Shown piece by piece: positions 12,152-23,707 of a stretch of 64,000 nucleotides of DNA. The DNA is from Epiperipatus broadwayi. Lineage: Eukaryota; Onychophora; Udeonychophora; Euonychophora; Peripatidae. The stretch spans positions 14,309,000-14,372,999 of the forward strand of contig JAQFVV010012404.1 in assembly GCA_028023455.1 (NCBI GenBank), written 5' to 3'. A program made the position numbers and the translations under genes. The stretch's first letter is position 1; every line of letters starts with the position of its first letter. Below the pieces are notes generated by a model that saw only the letters and a program-made list of their open reading frames with translations, did not search any database and was not told the DNA's origin.

Positions 12152-12690
12152 ATATGTAAAATTAAGAGCATGCTAATGAACTCTAAACAAGCTTCTTTTT
12201 ATTTTATTTTATGACAAATGCTATTTACAGGAGAAGGCATTCAAATCATTTTTATCTTGGATTGTCCCCATCCCCAGACTGGTTTTGACCTATGGGTCTC
12301 TTCAGTGAGGAGTTGGGACATTAGATTCAAAAAACCAACTTAAGCTAAACATTTATCTAAAAGTTAATTGTCAAAAAGAAGATCTGAAACTTTTAGACAT
12401 CTACATGTCTTTAAAGTCAGCTCTCCAACTGAAAAAATCATATGGGCCTGAACTTAATTCATATACTCCATATATATTAGTAGGCTTAGCCATTTAATTT
12501 AGCCAAAGCCTCAATAGCACAATGATAATAGTAATAATAAAAAGTCAGATGTCACATGACTTATATATAGCTTGCACTTACAAATATGTAAAATTAAGAG
12601 CATGCTAATGAGCTCTAAACAAGCTTTTATTTTATTTTATGATAAATGCTACTACAAGAGAAGACATTCTAATCATAGTAAAAAGTGGTT
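12152..12690 (+). repeat. Direct repeat pair, about 105 bp, 436 bp apart
   Basis: 12152-12257 and 12588-12690 share TGTAAAATTAAGAGCATGCTAATG and the following AAACAAGCTT / TTTATTTTATG blocks. The spacing is close to the 453-base unit of the retrozyme array at 33 kb, so this may be an old, partly rearranged array of the same or a sister family. Confidence 0.65.
12264..12319 (-). ncRNA. Hammerhead-like fold with changed but paired stems
   Basis: Read on the minus strand: outer stem I GTCCC pairs with GGGAC, inner stem I TCCTCA with TGGGGA, core CTGAAGA, stem II GACC-CATA-GGTC (four perfect pairs), then AAAA where the core needs GAAA, then CCAG and TC. Both the outer stem I and stem II differ in sequence from the 33-kb copies while pairing is kept, which supports real RNA structure in the ancestor. 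The G-to-A change at the first base of GAAA should inactivate it. Confidence 0.6.
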
Positions 12691-12737
12691 GTTGGAGGGA
12701 TAAATTACATTCAAATATCTAAGTACAATGCTCTCAG

Positions 12738-12794
12738 ATCCAAAGTTCCTCACTGATGAAAGCTATAAGTTACAAGCTAGCTGGGGCTATTGGA
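12738..12794 (+). ncRNA. Decayed hammerhead-like copy
   Basis: The flanks and core CTGATGA match the family, and the stem I strands (ATCCAA... and ...TTGGAT) still pair. GAAAC has become ACAAGC and stem II is damaged, so cleavage is not expected. Confidence 0.5.
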
Positions 12795-13468
12795 TGAGAA
12801 GGAACTATATAGAGATTTTGATGAATAATCTTCTAGAATTCATTGATTACTATAGCTTGCTGTAGATGGAAAGTTGTATGGAGAAAGTTGTTATAGTGAT
12901 AGTAGTTAGCACAAAAATTTTTACACTGCTTGATGAGAGATCTTTAAATATAAGTGTGCTTCTAGATCTGAAATCTGACTGGTTACAATATTTCTTCAGT
13001 AAAAATCAATTATTATATATATCTTCATTATAGTATATTTCCTTTTCCATAGAATATTCTAATGTGGATAGAAATTATCCTCATCTTGCATGGGTTTATC
13101 ATGTTAAAGTATGAACTCTTTATATGTATATGTTTTATTATAAATAAATTTATATTATAAAATCAAACAAGTCATAGTTATGATATTTATAGAAATAGTA
13201 TTACTTTTCTGATATAAAGATTCAAGGGTTTCAACTGTTTAGCTCACTTAATGAATAATGAGAAATGATGGTCTGGAAATTTGTATATTATTTGATTTGA
13301 GATCTGATTGGTTACATATACCTTTACATTATGTATGTAAAATATAATAACATTTTATAAAATGCTCAATGCATGTTTGATGTTATCATTGTTTTATTTT
13401 GCTTTATTTTACAGATATATATATATAAGTGTAATAATACTATAATTTGATGTCTGTATTTCTTCAAA

Positions 13469-13922
13469 TCAATATACATAATCTTATAATTGAATATTTA
13501 TAAATACAGTAATTAGATATATGGAAAGTATAACTTTAAAAATTTTATCCACTTAGCAGCACTTTTGACTATCCTCATAGCCTTTGTCAACTAACACTTT
13601 GAAAGGCTAACTTTCCCACATGAAAGGCTAACCTTCCCACATGAAAGGCTGACTTTCCCACATGAAAGGCTAAATGTCCCACAATTCCATGAACTTAAGG
13701 TTTGCTGCCTGTCTGTTAATTAACAAACAATACTTAATTAACAGACAGGCAGCAAACATTAAGATCATAGAATTGTGGGAAGGTTGGCCTTTCAAAGTGT
13801 TAGCTGACAAAGACTAAGAGGATAGTCTGAATAGTCAAAAGTGCTCCTAAGTGGATAAAATTTTTAAAGATATACTTTACATATATCTAATTACTGTATT
13901 TATAAATATTCAATTATAAGAT
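13469..13922. mobile_element. Palindrome made of two inverted PLE 3' ends
   Basis: The left arm (13469 to about 13725) and right arm (about 13735-13922) are inverted copies meeting at CTGTCTGTTAATTA...TAATTAACAGACAG. The right arm reads, in plus orientation, a short peptide LINRQAANIKIIELWEG, which parallels the end of the PLE frame at 49767-50604 (LINRQVANIKITELWES). The arms are therefore the last codons and 3' region of a Penelope-like element. Both arms also hold the pairing motif GGCTAT/ATAGTC described under the PLE stem-loops. The left arm is lengthened by a 21-bp minisatellite. Confidence 0.7.
13601..13683. repeat. 21-bp minisatellite, about four copies
   Basis: Four consecutive units of GAAAGGCTAACTTTCCCACAT type with one or two changes each. 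It is present only in the left arm of the surrounding palindrome, so it expanded after the inverted copies were formed. Confidence 0.85.
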
Positions 13923-14009
13923 ACATATTTATATGTGCATCTGTGTGTACCTGTGAGTGTATGGGTGCATATATAAAAAAAACTTGCCTTGAAGACAATT
14001 TATAAATAA

Positions 14010-14089
14010 ATAGATCAAAATATAAAAGAAAAGTAATAAATTTCAGTGAATAGATCAAAATATAAGCGAAAAGTAATAAATTTCAGTGA
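14010..14089. repeat. 40-bp tandem duplication
   Basis: Two adjacent 40-base copies starting ATAGATCAAAATATAA and ending TTTCAGTGA, differing at two bases. Confidence 0.9.
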
Positions 14090-17000
14090 ATATTTTAGCA
14101 TTAAAAGCAAATTGATATTAATAATACTGAAATAGAAGTAAATCCTTAAATTGAAGCAAGGAAAATAATATTAATAAACCAATAAAGAAACTTATTATTG
14201 ATTACAAATTATATGTACATATATTATAAAATGTAATCAGTACCACTCCTTATTATATATGTAATTATGGTAAGCAATCTTTAGGAAAATCTTTAAAAAT
14301 AAAACTAATAGCCAACTGCATCACTACTGAAGTTTTGAAATTTTTGGTGTAAAATGTTTATTTATTTCATATTTAATTTCTGAATTAGACTCTCTTCATT
14401 GTATAAAAGTCAAATGGCTCAAAATATTGGCCAGTTAAAACGTTAAATTTAGCAAAAACAAATTTAAATCTTTTTCTCTGATTAAGGGCTTTGCAACTAC
14501 ATATCGTCTCGAGGTAGGGGTGGCAAAAATTGCAATTATATTTCTAGATTTGAACTAAGTAACCAGCTATGTATTTTATATAATTTTAACTTTAATTTAT
14601 TCTCAATCACTTTTAATTCTAATTATGGGTATTATGCAGATGACCTCTAAGTTGGCAGAAAGATCAGTGATAAATGATGTAAGCAAAATCCACTATATAT
14701 ATATATGCTATAAATAAAATTCATATTTAATAATAGCGATTCATCAAATTTATATATCCTCTGTCATTTTAAGCATTATATCTTAAAAACTTCTATAATG
14801 CTATTATATCTCCAGAACATTTCCGTCTCATTACTAGCAATTTTTAAAAAAATATTATTATTATTACTGTTTGTGCAGGAAAACGAATGAATTATTATTT
14901 TATGCAGAATATAATTTTGCAATAAGTTTCTGGTGATGCATTAAATTTATCACCGCTTCAGTGAATGACTACTTGATTTTTCTATATAAATTTATATTTT
15001 AGTTTAATATATATTTGCATTAAATATATTGTTGTTAGTTGATTTTATATTTAAAGTAATTTTTTTTGAAGGTGTGATTTCATTAGTATTACTGAAGAAA
15101 AGTTTTTATCAACAATATTTATACTTTATAATTTTTATAATATGATTGATAAATTATTTGCAGTTTTTAATAAATAAAACTGTATTTTATATGCTGAGTA
15201 AAAATACTGAGTAAACAAACACAAACATTATTAAAAATTATCAAATAAAAAATGATGATCTGAAGTCGTAGCTGCAATTAGAATTGGAAAATATATTGAA
15301 TTAATAATAATGGACGAAGAGAATTATTACTATATACAATCCATTTAAAAAATAAAAAAAACCAGAATAATGAATATATATAGTTGGAAGTATTCAAACT
15401 GGAAGTAAAAAAAAAGGAAACACCACGAAGATGGTTCAAATTCATCCTGCATTATATTTTTCATTTTTCTACTTTTTTTAAAAAAGAAAAACATAATTTA
15501 CATTGCCTTGCTTAATTTTTGAATTAAAAATATAGCAATCTCAAGAGAATTGTATTAAAAATTTAAATAATTACAATTTTAGTAATTATAATTGTATGTA
15601 TTTGCTAACTTTTCTCCTCAGATTCAAATTGAGTTAATATATTAATGGACGACTATGATTACGTGATAACACTTCATTACTGGTGGTCATTTACCACTTT
15701 TTGCCACACTATTAAGAAAAATTATTTTAGGATCTCGGTATTTAAACTTATATTTAAGCACTTTAACGAATTGATTATATTGCAAGCTGTATAACTTATA
15801 ATTTTAGAAATACTAAAATAACAAAATATAAATTGCTCTACAACCCAATTAAAAAACAGAGTAATAAATATACTGCTGGATGTATTTAAACTACAATTAA
15901 AAAAAATTCATGAGTATATATATATGCAAAGTAGATAAATTTCAGGAATATTAGTACATTGCTATGTTACTTATTAAGATACAATGCAAGCGAATAATAT
16001 TTATTATAACAAAACATTAATTTAAAAAAGTGGTTTTCTAATAAAATTTCAAATTTTAAAGAAATTTTTTATATAAATGACTTAACAAAAACATAAATTG
16101 GGTGATTAATTTATATCTTATAAATGTGACAAAGTACAAGTAGATAGAGTTTCTGAAACAGTGAATAGGCACATGTAAAAACAAAAAAGAAACAATCATT
16201 ATTAAAAAATGTAAGATTGAGATAAAGTATAAAGTTAATTAGACAAAATAACCTTAAATATTTTTTTGGAAAGTCTGATTTTATGTTAACATTAATATCT
16301 TGAAGAATAGCGGCAACAGCATTTATAAATACCTACATGTTCAAAGAAACAAAGAAGATTTTCTAACAGCATATTCTTTTTCTTTCACTACTGTAGTGCC
16401 ACCAAATGTAACCTTTTGTAGATAACAGATACCTGACAAAAGTGGGGTCATCTGATAGACCATGCAAAACCTAAGTCAAATCAAATATCAAAAAGTAAAA
16501 TTTACAGTTGTGTTTTTATGATGAGTATTGCATATAAAAACTTGACTATGAAATTAAACTGGAGGATATAAATCATCACACTTTTAACTAGGTATTGATC
16601 CAGATCATTTCATAAATGTTAGGTTAAAATTTTAATAAAAATTTACCCAAATAAAATGGCAATTAAGGACTACTAAAGGTATTCTTACATTCATTTATAA
16701 AATCTATTTGATTTATATTTTAGGAGGAAAAAAAAGAGTAAAATGAATTTCGTATTGCTATTAAATATTTTATGGTCAATAATTAAGATTAAGTAACATA
16801 ACTGCTTAATAACCCATAGAAACAATGTTACTAATTAAGGGAAAAATTGATTTATCATGATTTATCAGGAATATTGGTAAAAGCTTAATATTTTGAGAAG
16901 TTTAATCAATTTCTACTAATCGTGAGCTCAGCAAACTTTGCAGTTGGTATTAGGTTTATTATTTTACAATCACATAAAAAATTTTAACTTCAGTAACAAT

Positions 17001-18844
17001 GATTTTATAAGTGCGAAATATACTTATTCCAAATCCGCAAATGTAAATAAAAAATCTTCCTGGTAGTAATTACTCTGCTTAATCGAATTAATTAGAAAAT
17101 CTGAACTGAATTTAAATTTAATAACAGCTATATATATATATATACACACACACACAAAGGAAATACTGATAGTAAAGTTATTGAACAATATTTTAGAAAA
17201 TCTTGAAAAATAATTTTTTTTCCAGTGACAATAGTAAAAATAAAAAAGGAAGTCATATTTATTATAGCCAATATGTCTATGTAAGCTTTAGACTCGAGCT
17301 TACTGAAAGAATGTAAATTCCTTTGAAATTGACCTTGTAATCGGAACATGAAAGCTCATTAGCATTGAAAAAAAAATTAAATAACCCAAGCAAAAACAGT
17401 AAAAGTTGAAACCTTCTAAAACTTAGCAACCCAAAGAAGTTATTGATACAAATGGCAATCAAAATTTTTTTTAATAAGATTTGCCTGTAATCCTTCTAGA
17501 AAAATAAAGTAAAAATTGAAGGAAAGAATAACTGAGCCAAGAATTCAAATTTAAAATTAAAATATCAGAATTTCTGAGAACGAAAAATAAGTCTCAGATA
17601 GACAAGAATGATACTACATTTAATGGCCTTAATTATCAAATACTATCAACCATAAAACAAAAAAAAACACTCAACCCGACCTCTGTAGTAAAGAAAAAAG
17701 CCGATTTAATTGATGTTTTTCAAAACTAATTAAGGATTTATTTATTTTTTACAAAGACTTTTAATACCTGTTATAACTTTTCATTTTACTTATAAATTAA
17801 ATTAAAAGTCTGAGTAGCTATACCTAAGAATTTCATTAGTGAGATGCGATATTCATGCCCATGTCTTTGGTTTCAGTTTCATTTAGATTTTTTTTTTACG
17901 TTCTAAACAAGATTAGAATGGGTTTCTTCAGATAGTTGATCCAGAGCTCCAATAGTCAATAATTCAATCATTGGTTCGTAAATAACTACATAATTATTAT
18001 CCACTAAGAAGTAAAAGTTCCAGATTATTGTGAGTGAATTAAATAAATGCTAATCTACTGATTGTAAAATAAAAATATGATTATAATATGTTTCAGCCTT
18101 CATTACTGTTGAAAGAATTCATGGTTACTTATATTTAAGTTTAAACCTATTAGTATTGTTCATTAACAACATAATTTTCAGTAAATCTTTGCTTAATCCT
18201 AACTGAGAGTTAACATTGAAAATGCTTAAATGATTTTAAAATGATTTGAATAAAAATGCAAACTTAGCAGAAGTGATATGAAATATAGTGAAAATGTATT
18301 CCTAATGTTAGCTATTTAACTAAGACAAGAATAATCAGTACTATCTACTGTAAGCCTAACTAATTACTGATTATCAGATACATTATACCTCCATCCTCAG
18401 AGCAGCATCCAGTCTTCATATAGTCAGTAAGAATTGGAATTCATAGTTGGAAAGAATGCATCATGTAACTAGAAACTATCCATACCCTTCTTGATAAAAT
18501 TTTATCTACCATGTTAAAAATCTGAAATTGAAATAGCCAAGGATTTTCAACACAAACCAAATTACATGAATAATTATGTAAATATGAGTTGAGCTCAGTA
18601 ACTATATATTTTAGTACTTCCAGTTCTTTCATTAATAGAGGGTACTAGATCCACAATACAATTACATATGAATAGTTCTCCATTAAAATATGAGTCTAAT
18701 TGAACTCAGACCTATATCATTGCTCATGAAACATAAAATGCAATTCATATTTAATACATGGTGCTAAATTAATAATAATATAAGGATTATAGCATTATTT
18801 ATATAAAATTATTTTTTCTAAAAAAGAAAAGAATATATATATAT
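14090..18844. other. AT-rich intergenic stretch, nothing recognised
   Basis: There are about 4.7 kb with no convincing gene, RNA or named repeat. Short frames here have no family motifs and low-complexity composition. A (TA)n-(CA)n tract lies at about 17131-17157. Confidence 0.5.
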
Positions 18845-21800
18845 TCTAACCCAGTATATTTTTTTATATATAGTTTAATTTATTTTATTTCTAACCCAAT
18901 ATTTTTATTAGTTTAGTTTATTCGCACTTGTTTATTTATTTGCACCCATGACACTAATTTTTCAGGTTGTTGTTAAGGCAACCAAAATAAAGCAACATAT
19001 CCATTAATTTTCCAATATGATCTAAAATACTTTTCATATAATACAATTGTACATTCAATTCTCTTAAGCCATGCCACGATTGTAATAACAACAATAATTG
19101 ATCACTTATTAATTTAAAGAATAATTATAATAATATTAATCTCAGGGTTCTTTGTTTCATGTAAGGAAATGCTCGGCAGTATTGTGTTGTCGCATATGAC
19201 TGGCATTCTGGTCGGCTATAGGAAACATTTATTTTACTTAAATTCAATGTGTCTTCATCTCTCATATCAACTGCTATATTATTTAAAGAGATGATAATTC
19301 TATTCAATAATGACGTATAATTTTGAATAACACAGCCTTTTTTTTTTTTTTTTCAGAATCTCAGTCAGAATAATAAAAAGACAAGGGTGCTTTTTGTGTC
19401 CTTCCATCATCCATGACAACACAATAATATAACTAAGATTTATTACTTAGACAATTTAACTAAATGGGAATGGAATAATGTGCAACCAAAGTTAATGGTT
19501 TGGGAATAAATTCATTTTTTTTTTTTTTTTACACAAAGGTGAATGTTTAGTCTTAAGTTTTCAACTCCATAAATAATTATCATTAAACTAAAATATAATG
19601 ACATATTCCGATCTGCTTAACTTTATTTATCTGGTATATTAAGTTTTTAAGAATTTGGAATGATTTCGGACTCAAGAAAAGGTTTTGCAAATATTGTGCA
19701 AACACTTATATTTAGCATATAAAAACAAAAAAAATGAATCTACAACAAATTTTAACAAGACTATAATTTATTATTATCACAAAAAAAAATATATGAACAT
19801 TTATTCAATAATCCCATAGTAATACAAAAATATAAAATATAACTGACATTAATCTGTATACTCTTTTGGTTATGGACTAGAGGTTACTACTTCTCCTGTA
19901 TGCAATCATATGGATTGATTAACTAAAAGTACATTTCATTACCAATACATTGTTTATTAAATTTTGGTAACCTTGTAGAAGCTTTTATTCAAAATTATTG
20001 ACTAACTATTTTTTTTTTTTTTTAAATGATTAATCCCATCATATGCAATACGCAAAATATTAAATTTATTTCTAATACATTTACTTTATTTATGGTCTTT
20101 AATGGGATAACCTATTCTAATTATAGGCCAGTTATCAGAAGTTACACTTACCATCTTACATTTAACTTAATGCTAACTTAAGTTATGATACAAATTTTAT
20201 TCATACGTATAATTTTAAATATGAGTATTATTTAATTACTAACCAGAATTAAATATTGCATTTGAATATTCCTTCAGTAAATAAGCGTTTTAAATTACGC
20301 AATTTTAATTACTTTCTCCATTGATTTACTTGTCAAATACTAGCAATATTTAGCAGCACAATACAGATATTGATCCTAGTTACTAACGCACTATTTATAC
20401 TAAAGTGGATCTTGAGGAACTAACACCTCCAATATAACCTTTATCTTGCCCGAACTTTCAAAATTAAGCACAATAATCAACACCTTCCATGGTGGAGCTA
20501 TCTTTATTTTCACATGAGGAATATGGAATAACCACGAAGGTCTGTAGAGTAATCTACTACATTAAAATATTTTGGTGGTTTCTTGCCTCTTACTTGGGCA
20601 TACAACGAACACACACCAAATACAATCCTCTCCTGGGATTTAAACGAATGAAGCATACTAAATGCTAGATAAATTCTTGATCGTCCTATCTATGAGAATC
20701 GATCACTTGGGCTATAAACATACCCGAACATTATATTTAAAATCTTCCTCTCATGGAAAACAAAGCTTTTGGGGAGATCATTTTTCATCCCACAAAATAA
20801 ATACATTATAATTATTACCTATGCGAATATTAAGCATATACCAATGCTATATCTGGGCAGGATAAGTAAATACACTGATTATAATAAACTTATGTTACCG
20901 GGTATACTTTGATCAACATCTGAAATCAATGGACATCATAGAATAAAAGTATAATAATTTTAATTTTAATAAAGGAACATTCAAAAATAGTTGGTAGCAT
21001 ACTATCTTAAACTAAATAAAGTGGATGTGTTATTTAAGAATAATTAGGAATAAATTCCTCAATTAATACAGTATAAATTCGTTTCAAAACTTTAACAAGA
21101 AATATTTTGTTATAGCATTTTTTTTTTTTTTTAGTTACTTCTGATAATTTTCAATATTTATTTTACCCCTTAAATATCTAAATATTTTTCTTTTACGTAT
21201 CTAACATACAAAATTTCTACCTACAATTGTATGTAATAATTAAAACATATTTTATAGATTTTTTTCTTTCGTGTTAAATATCAACTTAACCTATAATAAT
21301 TATATTAAAACATACCTTTGTCATTACAAGGCTATTAAATATCACTTGACCATACAGACTTTAACCTATGTGATATAACAAAAAAAATACATATCATTTA
21401 TAACTTAGTTTTAAACAATCATTAATTAACAAGTGCATACTCTCTCATTAGAAAATGTTTTTCTGTTGAGCAATTGGTCCAGGTGAAGAGCTTTATCCAG
21501 TCGTATTTCACGAAGCAAGTTTAAAAACAATAAACGCATGGTATTATTTCCTTTAAATAAAAGTTTTCTCTTATTTTGTGCGTTTAATAAATTAGGTAAA
21601 GAAAAATATAGCAGAATTGAAGATTAATTCTTACTTGAATTAAACTACTACAATTTTGGGATCCAAGAAAAAAAATAGACTTCTAACATAGACGAATATT
21701 TGACTATAGACGATAAACATACACAATATTTTTTTTTTTATTGACGATACGTATACTTATTAGCTAGCTTACTTATGGATGAAAATGCGCAATTTTCCGA

Positions 21801-22851
21801 GAGATTATTATGATAATAACTGCAGTCAATTTACGTGTACATGAAGTTTTAATAATTCCAACTGATGTATAATATAATATATCATTTATTTTTATCATTA
21901 AGTCACTAAGATATTTGGTTTTGTTCATACTTTAGGAATTATAAATTTTTTTTTAACGGTAACTTCTCCGTAAGAATGCCCCTATATAACTTTTCCTATA
22001 TTTACTCTGAGAAAGTTTATATTTTTTTTATATATTTTTTTAAAAAATATACAGGTGCATAATTTAATCTTATTTATCATTATTATTATTTCCAGACAAT
22101 TCTTGGTGAATAAAACATATTTTAACGTATGTAACTACATTACTTGTAAAGGCAGACAATATTGAGAAAGAGCGCGAAAATGTTTCTAGTTGATTTTCCT
22201 TGGTTTCAAAATATTTCTTTCAATTATTTTTTTTTCTTTCTATACCAAGAAAATATCAATAAATGACATAAAGTTAATAAATAATTAATCTTTTCTTGGA
22301 AATCGCTTCTTTTCCTTAATTTAGATATAATATAATTTTTCGTGACTCTTTTAGTTACATCTGTCATTTTTGAACTTTAGCGTGAGACAATAAACTTTTA
22401 AGTATAAAAGGTCTTTAAATAGGTAGATGGCAAAGAAAATCAGGATATCTTATCAAAAAAATTTAGCCACACATTATATTATTAAAATTTTACTTTGATT
22501 ACATTTATTTCTGCAAAATAAAATGAAAAAATTGAGTTACCAAATTTCAGCACTGTTCCTTCCTTGAAAACTAAAAGCAGACTATCTTTTTTTTTTCAAA
22601 AAAAAAATGATCTTGATTATGAAATTGGTTGTTTCGTTTTGTTGTTGTTTTTTTTTTTTACTTTAGCGACCTCTTCCAGAAAAATAATCATTTGATTATA
22701 ACATAAACAAAAGAAAGGAAAAACTTATTACAATCATATAGTTTTCAGTATTATTTACCTGGATTACAAAGTAATTTGACAATATAAAAAATAATAATAA
22801 ATACATTAAATTAACAATCAGTGATGTATAATTCTTTAAACATTATTTTTT

Positions 22852-22888
<37 letters not shown>

Positions 22889-23225
22889 AAGAAATTACCA
22901 GAAGTTATTGTGCTTTATGATAAGACACTCATCCACTCCCCCCTCTACCCATCCAAAATCAATTACTGTTTAGCTTTTATACCATATTAATTTGCTCTAA
23001 TTATTAATATCTCAATTAAATTATTCATGTTCTCTCTTTAAAAATGACATTGAGTTATTAAATCTATTAGTTATTCACCCAAAACATGCCAAAGTGAGTG
23101 AATAGCATACTTTATTAATCAATTATTACTATTGTTATTTTATCTTTTTATTTCTTTAAAGAATAGCATTGTTTTCCTGCAGAAATAATGCCAAGTAAAC
23201 CAAGTGTCAATAACACTAGGTTACA
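18845..23225 (-). repeat. 3' LTR of the giant-LTR element
   Basis: About 4.35 kb, nearly identical to 26621-30961. In the terminal about 45 bases at the left this copy has a local duplication (TCTAACCCA at both 18845 and 18890), so the end may be placed at either site. It holds no long reading frame; long poly-T tracts are frequent. At 4.3 kb it is far longer than typical Ty3/Gypsy LTRs of a few hundred bases. Confidence 0.88.
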
Positions 23226-23236
23226 ATTCTCCCACC
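23226..23236 (-). promoter_or_regulatory. Polypurine tract
   Basis: On the minus strand GGTGGGAGAAT sits directly against the first base of the 3' LTR (TGTAACC). This is where the RNase-H-resistant primer for second-strand DNA synthesis is expected. Position and purine content both fit. Confidence 0.75.
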
Positions 23237-23346
23237 GTTATAATAAATAAAAAATAAAATAATATATGCATTTTTAACACTTCTTATGGTATTACTAAGT
23301 TTATATCCTACTTCTTTCTTATGTCAATAAATACAGTTTAAAGGAT

Positions 23347-23670
23347 TTAATTTTGCTTGGGATATGGTAGTAAGCTTCGGGCATTATAGGTACCTCTTGT
23401 TCCATCAGGGGTTGAGACTAAAAAGGCATTCTCACCCACTTGTTTCACAATTTCATAGGGGCCTTCATAAAGATACATGAATTTTCTAAACATATGTTTC
23501 CGGAGATTACTCACATGGGGAGTTCTAATTAAAACAAAATCATGGACTTTAAAAGGATGTGGACTGGTTTTGGAATAACGAGTGCGTTTATCACCCATCT
23601 TTTTAAGGTTAATTCTGGCCAGTGCTTGGTCATGTTCTACATTATGCTGTTCCCCATATGTTTAAAAATA
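23347..23670 (-). pseudogene. C-terminal piece of a Ty3/Gypsy integrase
   Basis: The open part (23347-23598, 83 residues) reads KRTRYSK, then PFKVHDFVLIRTP, then YLYEGPYEIVKQVGENAFLV and a closing GTYNARSLLPY. This is the small C-terminal barrel of retroviral-type integrases, which contacts element DNA ends and target DNA. The same frame continues upstream (VEHDQALARINLKK) to a stop near 23670. The zinc-binding and catalytic DDE parts are gone: the gag frame ends only about 40 bases before this remnant, so one large deletion probably removed most of pol. The fragment ends with its own stop just before the polypurine tract, as in complete elements. It is not a functional integrase. Confidence 0.8.
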
Positions 23671-23707
23671 GGGCCCCGAAGTGAGGAACATTCCTGCGAG
23701 GTCCTTT

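Noticed and set aside
13469-13922. CRISPR-like spaced repeats around the 21-bp units
   Set aside because: The units abut with no spacers, and the window is clearly eukaryotic.
19125-19307. 60-codon minus-strand frame also present in the second LTR copy (26858-27151)
   Set aside because: It is duplicated only because it lies in the LTR; its length differs between the copies and it has no motif.
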